This document shows, piece by piece, positions 1-7,438 of a DNA stretch of 45,788 nucleotides. The notes under the pieces are model-generated. The model was not told the DNA's origin. It made no database searches and worked only from the letters and a program-made list of their open reading frames with translations. Every line of letters starts with the position of its first letter. Within the stretch, counting starts at the first letter, position 1. Made by a program: the position numbers and the translations under genes. The DNA is from a bacterium UBP6_UBA1209 (lineage in GTDB: Bacteria > UBP6 > UBA1177), in the NCBI GenBank assembly GCA_002309575.1, contig DBXP01000019.1, positions 1 to 45,788 on the forward strand, in the 5' to 3' direction.

Positions 1-765
1 ATCCTGCTCGTGCCTTTCAGAACTGATTTGTACACATATCCTTACTTCATTTTGAATGACGGCAAGAAATACTACATTATTGACAAGGAAGCCCGCGGAC
101 AGAGCCGGAGTTACCAGATATACGAAACAGGTTTTCCGCGTGAAAAAACTGCGTCGCTGAAGATGCCCGGAACACCAAGGCTGGGGCAGGAGAGGGGAAC
201 ACAGAAACTCTTCCAGTCAAAAAGGTATCAGGATACATTCGCGGAGGTCGTTACCAACAAAAATCTGATCGATTTCTACAACAACTATCCTGTCAGCGGC
301 AACTGGGACGATTATGTCCGCGCTTCCTTGAGTGAAGAGATAAAAAATACACTCTATCCTGCACTCAGAGCGCAAATCAACGACAAAACCAAACTTGACG
401 CGGCAAACATTCTGATGAATTTCGTGCAGACCGCTTTTCAATACCAGACAGATCAGGAGCAGTTCGGCTATGAAAGGCCGCTTTTCGGTGATGAAACTTT
501 CTATTATCCCTATTCAGACTGCGAAGACCGCTCGATTCTGTTCTCGATCTTAGTCAGGGAGCTTCTCGGTCTCGATGTCGTGCTGCTTCACTATCCGCAG
601 CATCTGGCGACAGCCGTCAATTTCGGAGACGAAGAGGTTTACGGAAGCTACTTCAGCATAAACGGCCAAAAATATGTAATTTCCGACCCGACATATGTCA
701 ACGCTTCAGTCGGCGAATGTATGCCGCAGTTCCAGAATTCAAGCGCGGAGATAATAAGGTTATAG
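1..765 (+). CDS. Transglutaminase-like protein, 5'-truncated by window edge
   Basis: The reading frame is already open at base 1, so the start lies outside the window; an in-frame GTG at 10 has no convincing ribosome site. The C-terminal half carries a transglutaminase/cysteine-protease-like triad in the expected order: Cys in a DCED motif (codon at 520), His in a PQHLA motif (601) and Asp in an ISDPT motif (685). This family cleaves or crosslinks amide bonds, and bacterial members are often exported or membrane-bound; the N-terminus that would show this is missing. The stop is 21 bp before the next lipoprotein gene, so the two are probably cotranscribed. Family assignment is by motif; the substrate is unknown. 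Confidence 0.6.
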   Translation: MLLVPFRTDLYTYPYFILNDGKKYYIIDKEARGQSRSYQIYETGFPREKTASLKMPGTPRLGQERGTQKLFQSKRYQDTFAEVVTNKNLIDFYNNYPVSGNWDDYVRASLSEEIKNTLYPALRAQINDKTKLDAANILMNFVQTAFQYQTDQEQFGYERPLFGDETFYYPYSDCEDRSILFSILVRELLGLDVVLLHYPQHLATAVNFGDEEVYGSYFSINGQKYVISDPTYVNASVGECMPQFQNSSAEIIRL

Positions 766-786
766 TTAATAAATGAGGTAAAATCG

Positions 787-2073
787 ATGAAAAAAATCAT
801 GTTGTTATCAATTGTGTTTTTCACATTTTTTATTGTATCGTGTGCCTCGAGTCAGCATATATCCGATGGCAGGATACAGCAGTCAGATTCGACGAATACT
901 TTTGACCAATCCTTTGAAGCTCCTTGTCAGGTCTATGATGACGATGAATTTTTTGCAGCCACCGGAATTTATAAAGGAAAGGCAAGTCAGAAAGGAGAAG
1001 TTCAGAAATTCGCGCATGTCAATGCTCAGGACATCTGTCGCATGAAGGTGAAACATACATACAAAGGTATGGTAAGCGACTTTTCGAAGAGTTCAGGCAA
1101 CAACAGAGGCAACAATATCGAAACAAAAATAAGTCAGGCAGGCGAGCAGATTATTGATACTGTCATAAATGATACGAAGGCTACATGCGTGAAATATTCA
1201 ACTGTAGATGCTGGCGGAATGATTGAAGCTTATGTCGCAATCAAAATTCCCAAGATAGATCTTGCCCAAAAACTGGCATACGAAGTTACAAATCTCCTGA
1301 CTGACGAAGAAAAAACTCGAATCAATTTTCACGAAAACGAATATATAAAAAAAACGATAGAACGTTTCGAGGAAAATGATCTTCAGGCCTGTAAACATGC
1401 ACGACAGGAAGGACAGAAGTGGGCATGGGAGATTTATCTTAAAAAATTCCCAAGCGGCAGATGCGCAGCTGAAGCCCAGTTCGCTGTAGGAAAGTCGGAA
1501 AATAAAAAAATCAGACAGGAAGAGGAAGCATATCTTGAATGTGCCGAAAACTCTACCAAGGAATGCTGGAACAGGTATCTTAAAAAATTCCCCAACGAAA
1601 ACCCTGAGCACATAGATTCAGCAAAACAGGCTTTAAGGAGTGAAGAGGTAAAACCTGCTGCCGGTAAAGCACAGATGCAGGCCAGAGACATCAGAAACAG
1701 CGGAATATCTCTCATGGTAATAGGTACAGCTGTTGCAGCCGGAGGACTTGCCGGATTCTTAATCGAGTCAGACCGAGAGCATGATAAATACAAAAGAATG
1801 TCGACATCGACGGCAATAGAGAATGCCATAAACAACGGAGAAGACAAAGCATCCTACATAAACAGAGCCTATAAACACCGCGACAAGTCAAACCTCTATA
1901 AAAATCTTGCTATAACAAGCGGAGTTGTCGGCGGAGCAATTGCAATAACGGGTGTGACTCTGACAATAGTCGGAATCAAAAAAAGAAACCATCTTATGAA
2001 TAAAAAAATAAAAAGTGTTTCCTTTGTACCTGTCGAAAAAGGTTTCTTTACTTCACTGAGTTTTGATTTTTAG
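787..2073 (+). CDS. Lipoprotein with C-terminal two-TM module (cassette 1, gene A)
   Basis: A 428-residue lipoprotein: hydrophobic signal followed by lipobox IVSC with Cys19. ATG 787 is preceded by a GAGGT ribosome site. Residues about 30-130 are Cys-containing and resemble nothing I recognise. Residues about 185-285 contain two copies of a W-x-x-YLKKFP motif, suggesting TPR-like helical hairpins. Two hydrophobic segments (about 304-325 and 379-397) flank a charged loop; both are Gly/Ala-rich and plausibly transmembrane. The last 130 residues are clearly paralogous to the protein at 5613-6152, including the shared segments SGVVGGA and a C-terminus of the form KGF-x2-SLS-x-x-F. The gene is followed after 14 bp by an EGF-repeat lipoprotein gene, the same order as in the second cassette. 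Function unknown; a cell-envelope location is likely. Confidence 0.8.
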   Translation: MKKIMLLSIVFFTFFIVSCASSQHISDGRIQQSDSTNTFDQSFEAPCQVYDDDEFFAATGIYKGKASQKGEVQKFAHVNAQDICRMKVKHTYKGMVSDFSKSSGNNRGNNIETKISQAGEQIIDTVINDTKATCVKYSTVDAGGMIEAYVAIKIPKIDLAQKLAYEVTNLLTDEEKTRINFHENEYIKKTIERFEENDLQACKHARQEGQKWAWEIYLKKFPSGRCAAEAQFAVGKSENKKIRQEEEAYLECAENSTKECWNRYLKKFPNENPEHIDSAKQALRSEEVKPAAGKAQMQARDIRNSGISLMVIGTAVAAGGLAGFLIESDREHDKYKRMSTSTAIENAINNGEDKASYINRAYKHRDKSNLYKNLAITSGVVGGAIAITGVTLTIVGIKKRNHLMNKKIKSVSFVPVEKGFFTSLSFDF

Positions 2074-2087
2074 GAGGAACGAAAAAA

Positions 2088-3272
2088 ATGAAAACTCTAA
2101 TAATTTCAAATGTATTGTTGTTTGCAATCCCGTTGTTTTTTACTGCCTGCGGAGGCACAGACAACAGTGAAGAAATAGCCAACGCTTTTGAAAGAGAAGA
2201 ATGCGACAGAATAGCCGGATTCTGGGACGGTGTTTCAAAGTGCTACAATCCGTGTGGAAACAACCCGTGCGGCAGTCATGGAATAAGCTGTAAAAACACA
2301 GGTGTCGAAGCTTACGAGTGCAAATGCGATGACGGTTATTTTTCAAACGGTTCCAAATGCGTAAATCCGTGCGACTATAATCCATGCGGCAACCATGGAG
2401 CGTGTAAAGCTACAGGTGCTGAAACTTACGAGTGTATCTGTGAAGACAATTATTTTTCTGATGGTATAAGATGTCAGAATCCTTGTGATCCGAATCCTTG
2501 CGGTCACGGGTCTTGTAAATCAACAAGTGCGGAAAATTACGACTGCATTTGTGACGACAATTATTTTTCAGACGGTACCAAATGTCTGAATCCATGTGAA
2601 GACAATCCGTGCGGCAATGGAACCTGTAAATCTATTGGAGCAACAAGTTATAACTGCAAATGTGTAAATGGAGAATTCTTTGATGGTTTTCAATGTGAAA
2701 GTTTATCCAACTGTGATCTCACAGAAGGAACTTACAACTGCGACTGCAAGGACGGATTTGAATGGGACGGTTCAAATTGCATTGTTCTGGAATTTCCAGA
2801 GTGCAGCACAGCTAACAAAACCCCTTGCATAGATTCAGAAACAGGATTCATGTGGTCTTCCAAATCTTCTGTTTCCATAAGTGGTGTTAAATCCTTCTGT
2901 TCGGATTTAGCAGAAGGCGATTTTGACAATTGGAGGCTACCGAACATTGACGAACTTAGGTCGCTTATAAACGGATGTTCCAATACAAAAGTTGGTGGAA
3001 ATTGCAATGTCAGTGCAACCAACGGATGTTTATCTGAAACTTGTTGGGATGATGAAATTTGTGCTTCATGCGGTACTACAAGTGCTTCTACAATAAGTAA
3101 ATTCGGAGACAGTGAAGATTTTTGTTCTTCATCCCCGTTTTCTCCTACTGACACTGATTATTATGATTACTATGGTTGGTTATTTGGAGTCGAATTCTCT
3201 ACAGGTGGAATCTTGATTTTTAATTCTGACTATGTCGGTAATGATAAGGTATATGTCCGTTGTGTAAGGTAG
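2088..3272 (+). CDS. EGF-repeat lipoprotein with C-terminal DUF1566-type domain (cassette 1, gene B)
   Basis: A 394-residue surface-type lipoprotein: signal peptide, lipobox FTAC with Cys21, then four Cys-rich EGF-like repeats of 37-39 residues (about 52-202) and a partial fifth to about 231. Each repeat has the form C-x-NPC-x3-PCG...C...Y-x-C-x-C. The C-terminal domain (about 240-394) has the features of DUF1566/Fib_succ_major: a TGFMWSS-like strand, a DNWRLPNIDELRSLI motif and a terminal VRCVR. EGF-type repeats usually mediate extracellular binding, and DUF1566 is related to C-type-lectin/FGE-like folds, so adhesion or surface display is a reasonable inference. A strong AGGAGG ribosome site precedes ATG 2088. 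It is paralogous to 6162-7298. Confidence 0.85.
   Translation: MKTLIISNVLLFAIPLFFTACGGTDNSEEIANAFEREECDRIAGFWDGVSKCYNPCGNNPCGSHGISCKNTGVEAYECKCDDGYFSNGSKCVNPCDYNPCGNHGACKATGAETYECICEDNYFSDGIRCQNPCDPNPCGHGSCKSTSAENYDCICDDNYFSDGTKCLNPCEDNPCGNGTCKSIGATSYNCKCVNGEFFDGFQCESLSNCDLTEGTYNCDCKDGFEWDGSNCIVLEFPECSTANKTPCIDSETGFMWSSKSSVSISGVKSFCSDLAEGDFDNWRLPNIDELRSLINGCSNTKVGGNCNVSATNGCLSETCWDDEICASCGTTSASTISKFGDSEDFCSSSPFSPTDTDYYDYYGWLFGVEFSTGGILIFNSDYVGNDKVYVRCVR
2241..2693 (+). repeat. Four tandem EGF-like repeat units in coding sequence
   Basis: Four consecutive units of 117, 114, 111 and 111 bp encode the Cys-rich EGF-like modules; a degenerate fifth continues to about 2780. The third unit is almost identical at DNA level to a unit in the second cassette near 6640-6740, which suggests recent duplication or gene conversion. 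Confidence 0.85.
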
Positions 3273-3315
3273 AGAAGGAATGCAGTGACTGTATTTTCAA
3301 ATGGTGTAGGGCAGA

Positions 3316-3341
3316 CTGTTCCCGCCTTCGGGCGGGAACAG
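3316..3341. terminator. Strong UUCG hairpin, possible bidirectional terminator
   Basis: A perfect 11-bp inverted repeat (CTGTTCCCGCC / GGCGGGAACAG) closes on a TTCG loop between two convergent genes. The C(UUCG)G loop makes it very stable. No long T-run follows on either strand, so it may act as a transcription barrier or RNA-stability hairpin rather than a canonical intrinsic terminator. Confidence 0.6.
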
Positions 3342-3408
3342 CGGTGTGATAAATTTGTGTTTTAGGAAGGGAGGACGAGATAGAATAGAAAATTGTTGAG
3401 ATTCAGTT

Positions 3409-5223
3409 TTAACAAAGTTTGTTTAGATCTATATTATATCCTATAGCCTTGAGTTCTGATAATACTTTAAACTCCAATGATCCAGAATCTGTGTAAACAA
3501 TGCCTTGCATATCAGAGGGCAACTCAACATTGCGGTCAGCTATAATTATCACACGATCGCGCCCAAGCTTGCCCATAAAAAATCCTGCTTCGAAGACAAC
3601 ATTTTGGCGTGCTCTATCTTTTTCTTGCTCTTCTTTCTTTGATTTTCCAGAATCATCCGCTGTAAATAAACAAATGGCAGCACCGACATCGCTGTTTTGT
3701 TCAAATTTTTCAATAATAGTTGCCCCTTTATTCGGTTGCTCATGTAAAATTACAACTTGAATTTCCTGTTTTTCTATTAGACGTGCAATTTTTTGTTTCA
3801 ATGCTTCATCATGTCCATGAACGATGAAAACTTTTGGTTGTTCTTTTTCCTCCATTTTTCCATCCTCTTTAAGTTTATTGATAAAATCTTTCATCTCATT
3901 AAATTCTTTAATAAAATCTAGTGTTAGCGAAGAAAGCAAATTGAAATTGTTCTGAACCTTTTCATCATGTTCAAAATCTTTTTTATAGGATTCAAGGGCT
4001 TTGTCTTGGTTCTGATCTACACCATCTTGAACCTCATTATAAGATTCTATGACCTCATTTCTAGCTTCTGCATTTCCTTGTCCAAGAGCTGCTTTATTCT
4101 GCCATTTGGCTGCTTCATAATAGTCTTTTTTTACTCCCAAACCATTTGAATAGCAAGATCCAAGTTTGAATTGGGCATCAATATGCCCTTGTTCAGCAGC
4201 CTTTGTCCACCATTCAACTGCTTTGGAATAATTTTGTTCCACCCCTGTACCGTTGTAATAACACCAACCAAGCTCGTATTGAGCCTCGGAATCACCCTGT
4301 TCAGCAGCTTTTGTCCACCATTCAACTGCTTGGGTATAATCCAAAGTTATCCATTCACCTTCTGCGTAAGAAAGCCCAAGATTGTATTGAGCCTGAACAA
4401 CACCCTGCTCAGCAGCTTTTGTCCACCATTCCATAGCTTTGGAATAATCCTGTACAACTCCAACTCCTTGAGCGTAGTAATCTCCAAGAGCACTCTGAGC
4501 GACAGCATAACCTTGTTCAGCTGCTTTTCTGTGCCAGACAACTGCTTCTGAAGCGTCTTTTTTTACTCCTAAACCATTTAAATAACATATTCCAAGATTA
4601 CATTGAGCTATCACAACCCCTTGTTTAGCTGCTTTTATCCACCATTTAACCGCTTTAAAATAATTCTGCTTTACTTCAATTCCATTTGCATAGCAATTCC
4701 CTAATGTGTCTTGAGCAAAAGCATGGCCTTGTTCAGCAGCCTTTGTCCACCATTTGATTGCTTCGGAATAATCTTGTTTTATTCCATATCCATGTGAACA
4801 GCAAACTCCAAGGTAGAATTGCGCTTTAGCATAACCCTGTTCAGCAGCTTTTGTCCACCATTCAACTGCTTTGGAATAATCTTTTATGTTTGAATAGTAG
4901 GCTCCAAGATTGAATTGTGCATCAATATAGGTTTGTTCAGCAGCTTTTGTCCACCATTCAACTGCTTTGGAATAATCCTGCTTTACTCCCGCTCCATTTA
5001 AATAACAATTTCCAAGATTGAATTGAGCTTGAACAAGGCCTTGTTCCGCAGCTTTTCCATACCAGATAACTGCTTTGGAATAATCCTGCTTTACCACTTC
5101 CCCTTTTGAATAATAAACTCCGAGATTGTATTGAGCTATTGCATCTCCATCTTTAGCTGATTTAAAACATTTGTTGAAATCTTTTTTAGCACTTTCTATC
5201 GCTTTTACTTCTTTTTTTGCCAC
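3409..5223 (-). CDS. Sel1-repeat protein fused to CAP12/Pycsar-type TIR-like domain
   Basis: A 604-residue protein starting at GTG 5223, preceded by a GAGGTT ribosome site. Residues about 26-383 form ten Sel1 repeats of 36 residues (one shortened to 32), each with an AQ-x2-LG start and a WW-x-KAAEQG end. Residues 384-463 are a charged, probably helical linker. Residues 464-604 match the TIR-like family PF10137 (CAP12/Pycsar effector TIR): KVFIVHGHDE strand, NKGATIIEKFE, ICLFTADD, then RARQNVVFEAGFF and GRDRVIII. Glu545 of the FEAGF motif is the likely catalytic glutamate by analogy. Known members cleave NAD+ when activated by a cyclic nucleotide or bound partner, causing abortive infection. 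Here the sensor would be the Sel1 solenoid; no cyclase is nearby. The gene is AT-rich and sits between two duplicated lipoprotein cassettes on the opposite strand. An anti-phage or stress NADase role is inference. Confidence 0.8.
   Translation of the reverse strand: MAKKEVKAIESAKKDFNKCFKSAKDGDAIAQYNLGVYYSKGEVVKQDYSKAVIWYGKAAEQGLVQAQFNLGNCYLNGAGVKQDYSKAVEWWTKAAEQTYIDAQFNLGAYYSNIKDYSKAVEWWTKAAEQGYAKAQFYLGVCCSHGYGIKQDYSEAIKWWTKAAEQGHAFAQDTLGNCYANGIEVKQNYFKAVKWWIKAAKQGVVIAQCNLGICYLNGLGVKKDASEAVVWHRKAAEQGYAVAQSALGDYYAQGVGVVQDYSKAMEWWTKAAEQGVVQAQYNLGLSYAEGEWITLDYTQAVEWWTKAAEQGDSEAQYELGWCYYNGTGVEQNYSKAVEWWTKAAEQGHIDAQFKLGSCYSNGLGVKKDYYEAAKWQNKAALGQGNAEARNEVIESYNEVQDGVDQNQDKALESYKKDFEHDEKVQNNFNLLSSLTLDFIKEFNEMKDFINKLKEDGKMEEKEQPKVFIVHGHDEALKQKIARLIEKQEIQVVILHEQPNKGATIIEKFEQNSDVGAAICLFTADDSGKSKKEEQEKDRARQNVVFEAGFFMGKLGRDRVIIIADRNVELPSDMQGIVYTDSGSLEFKVLSELKAIGYNIDLNKLC
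4075..5148 (-). repeat. Ten tandem Sel1 repeat units (~108 bp period)
   Basis: The DNA encoding the Sel1 solenoid repeats with a period of about 108 bp. Stretches encoding EWWTKAAEQG are close to identical in several units (for example near 4200, 4305, 4415, 4850 and 4940). One unit lacks four codons (near 4890). Such near-identical tandem DNA is prone to unit gain or loss. Confidence 0.85.
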
Positions 5224-5257
5224 AACTCAACCTCTGATGATAGTTGCAACTCTTTAC

Positions 5258-5291
5258 TCATCCAATATATAGGATGATTTTATTTGCGCAA
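5258..5291 (-). promoter_or_regulatory. Candidate promoter and operator-like dyad for Sel1-TIR gene
   Basis: Read on the minus strand, TTGCGC (5286-5291), a 16-bp spacer and TATATT (5264-5269) form a plausible -35/-10 pair 41 bp upstream of GTG 5223. The -10 lies in the centre of an inverted repeat TCATCC-N8-GGATGA (5258-5277), a layout typical of a repressor operator. Both are predictions by eye. Confidence 0.4.
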
Positions 5292-5436
5292 TAAATTTTG
5301 AAACTTTGAAAATGGAGTCGGCAAGAAAGGTTAACCTCGATTTCTTCGAGTTTATCTCCGTTAAACAACCCCAACAGTTATTTTTTTCATTTCTCATAAA
5401 AAAATCTTTTTAAGATATTCCCATCATCTAAAAAAA

Positions 5437-5445
5437 TGTTATAAT
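5437..5445 (+). promoter_or_regulatory. Extended -10 promoter for cassette 2
   Basis: The sequence TGTTATAAT is a TGn extended -10 with a perfect TATAAT. No good -35 is seen, as is common for extended -10 promoters. Transcription would start near 5452 and leave a leader of about 160 nt before ATG 5613. Confidence 0.5.
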
Positions 5446-5520
5446 ACATAGAATTAGTTAGTTCTTTGAAAAATAGTAAAAAACGAAATAATTTTAACAA
5501 CTTTTTTGTTTTGGAGTTGC

Positions 5521-5601
5521 TTTAATAAATGAATATTTTTATTGTTTTCACAAATGTTAAAGTCATGGCTGTTTCAAAAGAATTTTATTCATTTAATTAA
5601 A
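5521..5601 (+). repeat. Imperfect inverted repeat in 5' leader of cassette 2
   Basis: A 15-nt arm (5521-5535) is the reverse complement, with one inserted base, of a 16-nt arm (5586-5601). The second arm ends directly before the GGGAGAGAG ribosome site of the gene at 5613. Folding would place a stem beside the ribosome site. The arms are A/T only apart from one pair, so stability is low. Confidence 0.4.
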
Positions 5602-5612
5602 GGGAGAGAGAA

Positions 5613-6152
5613 ATGAAAAAATCATCTTTGGTTTTTATTATGTTGCTTATTTCATTTCGCTTGTTTGCCGACACTATCATTATAAACAATAATAACATCA
5701 TCAATGGTGGCAGCAATCATACTATCAATACCAAAGATAGTGGCAAAATTACTACTACTAATGTCAACATCAATATCGGGATATCGCTTACAGTAATAGG
5801 CTCGCTTATTGCAAGCGGTGGAGTTGCAGGATTTCTTGTCGGATCAGAAAAGGAACAAGACAAGTACGAAAGCATGATGAGAGAAGAGGCAATACATGAT
5901 GCGTATGCCAACAATGTGAATCAAGATGAGTACAAATACAAAGCGAACAAACACCGAGAAAAATCTAATACATACAAAAAGCTGGCTATTGCAAGCGGTG
6001 TTGTGGGAGGAGCAACTGCGGTAACAGGGATTATTCAATTAGCATTAGGTATCTCAAAAAGAAATAAAAGTGAAAACGAAAAAACATCAAAAAGTTTATC
6101 TATAACTCCTATAAACAAGGGTTTTTATGCCTCGCTAAGTATGAATTTTTAA
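5613..6152 (+). CDS. Exported protein with two-TM module (cassette 2, gene A)
   Basis: A 179-residue protein with an N-terminal signal peptide (probable cleavage after RLFA), unlike the lipobox of its paralog at 787-2073. An Asn/Ile-rich stretch follows (about 22-48), then a hydrophobic segment (about 55-75), a charged loop with many Lys/Glu, a second hydrophobic segment (about 126-147) and the same type of C-terminus as the paralog. Relative to gene A of cassette 1, the Cys-containing and TPR-like central region is missing, so only the C-terminal module is shared. GGGAGAGAG lies 5 bp or less from the ATG window expected for initiation. It is followed after 9 bp by an EGF-repeat lipoprotein gene. 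Function unknown. Confidence 0.75.
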   Translation: MKKSSLVFIMLLISFRLFADTIIINNNNIINGGSNHTINTKDSGKITTTNVNINIGISLTVIGSLIASGGVAGFLVGSEKEQDKYESMMREEAIHDAYANNVNQDEYKYKANKHREKSNTYKKLAIASGVVGGATAVTGIIQLALGISKRNKSENEKTSKSLSITPINKGFYASLSMNF

Positions 6153-6161
6153 GGAAAAAAC

Positions 6162-7298
6162 ATGAGAATTTTCACATTTTTTTTGATTTTATTGTCTGAG
6201 GTTTTTGTTGTTATTGCCTGTGGTAATGTTGAAGACAAAAATAATAAAATTGCTTTAATTTATGAATGCGAAAGCAATAACGGTTTTTGGGACGATTCGA
6301 AATGCTACAATCCATGCAAATCCAATCCGTGTGGTCATGGAATATGTAAAACGACCGGTGTAATCGCTTATGATTGCAAATGTGAAGAGGGTTATTTTTC
6401 CAACGGGAAAAAATGCGTAAATCCGTGTGACGAGGATCCATGCGGAGGTGTAACCTGCAAAGCTACCGGAGCTGAAACCTATGAATGCAAATGCGGCGAT
6501 GATTTGTTCTGGAACGGTTCGAAGTGCGTAAACCCGTGTGATTACAATCCATGCGGCAGCCACGGGACCTGCAAAGCCACAGGTGCTGAAACTTATGAGT
6601 GTTTCTGTGAAGATAATTATTTCTCAGATGGTTCACGATGCCAGAATCCTTGTGATCCGAATCCTTGCGGTCACGGATCTTGCAAATCGACAAGCGCGGA
6701 GAATTACAAGTGCATTTGTGACGACAATTATTTTTCCAACGATACAAAATGCGTAAATCCGTGCGAGGACAATCCGTGCGGCAGTCACAGCACATGCCAA
6801 TCAACAGGGGTGGAAACATTCAACTGCAAATGCGATAACGATTATTTCTTTAACGGTGCCCAATGCGAAAGTATGTCAAACTGCACAACCACCTGCAACT
6901 GCATAGACGGATTCGTGTGGGACGGCTCGAATTGCATTGTTCCGGAATTTCCGGAATGCACTACTCAAGACATAACTCCGTGCATTGATATGACTACAAA
7001 ATACATCTGGTCTGCAAGGTCTTCTAACACAATGGTTGGAAAAAATGCGGAAAGTTATTGCAACAGCCTGACAGAAGGCGGGTTTTCCGACTGGACTCTG
7101 CCCTCTTTGGATGTGCTGAAAACCCTTTGCAATGAAAATCAGTCAAAATTGGGAGATAAAAGTTATTTCTGGTCTTCAAGCTATTGCGAATCAGGCTATA
7201 TGTATAGGGTAGATTTTGAATCTTGCTCTGATGCAGAATGTTGGAATTATGATCATTCTTACAATTATTTTCACGTCCGTTGCGTAAGGTGGCAATAA
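6162..7298 (+). CDS. EGF-repeat lipoprotein with C-terminal DUF1566-type domain (cassette 2, gene B)
   Basis: A 378-residue lipoprotein: lipobox VIAC with Cys20, five EGF-like repeats of 37-38 residues (48-234), a partial sixth (235-258), and a DUF1566-type C-terminal domain (about 265-378) with the motif SDWTLPSLDVLKTL, WSSSY and a terminal VRCVRW. It has one more repeat than its paralog at 2088-3272 and a shorter C-terminal domain with fewer cysteines. AAGGAA precedes ATG 6162. No terminator with a T-run is evident before the tmRNA gene, which lies on the opposite strand. A surface-binding role is inferred from the domains. Confidence 0.85.
   Translation: MRIFTFFLILLSEVFVVIACGNVEDKNNKIALIYECESNNGFWDDSKCYNPCKSNPCGHGICKTTGVIAYDCKCEEGYFSNGKKCVNPCDEDPCGGVTCKATGAETYECKCGDDLFWNGSKCVNPCDYNPCGSHGTCKATGAETYECFCEDNYFSDGSRCQNPCDPNPCGHGSCKSTSAENYKCICDDNYFSNDTKCVNPCEDNPCGSHSTCQSTGVETFNCKCDNDYFFNGAQCESMSNCTTTCNCIDGFVWDGSNCIVPEFPECTTQDITPCIDMTTKYIWSARSSNTMVGKNAESYCNSLTEGGFSDWTLPSLDVLKTLCNENQSKLGDKSYFWSSSYCESGYMYRVDFESCSDAECWNYDHSYNYFHVRCVRWQ
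6303..6863 (+). repeat. Five tandem EGF-like repeat units in coding sequence
   Basis: Five consecutive units of 111-114 bp encode the EGF-like modules. The unit at about 6639-6749 is nearly identical in DNA to the third unit of the paralogous gene (about 2472-2582), more similar than to its own neighbours. Confidence 0.85.
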
Positions 7299-7438
7299 TA
7301 ACAACAAATTCCGATGAGCAATGTTGTGATTTTTAACTTTTAATACGGGTATAATGGTCAAGCATTCCTGGACAGAAAATCATCTCCAAAAGTGTTTTTG
7401 TCATAGCATGAACATCTATGCATGGAAATAAATAAATC

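Larger units (their letters stand above)
5224..5612. other. 389-bp AT-rich divergent intergenic region
   Basis: No gene is seen here. It separates the Sel1-TIR gene (minus) from cassette 2 (plus). It contains a candidate minus-strand promoter inside a dyad (5258-5291), a small dyad CTCGA/TCGAG at 5336-5350, an extended -10 element for the plus strand (5437-5445), and a long leader with an imperfect inverted repeat ending next to the ribosome site (5521-5601). Confidence 0.6.

Noticed and set aside
2241..2693. Regular repeats of about 111-117 bp that could suggest a CRISPR or satellite array
   Set aside because: They are in frame, encode EGF-like modules, and have no unique spacers between identical short repeats.
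7350..7355. Perfect TATAAT on the plus strand after cassette 2
   Set aside because: No -35 at proper distance and no downstream plus-strand gene before the tmRNA region.
7299..7438. Attachment-site duplication or integrase remnant beside ssrA
   Set aside because: No copy of the ssrA 3' end and no recombinase motif was found in the window; the island idea remains only a hypothesis.
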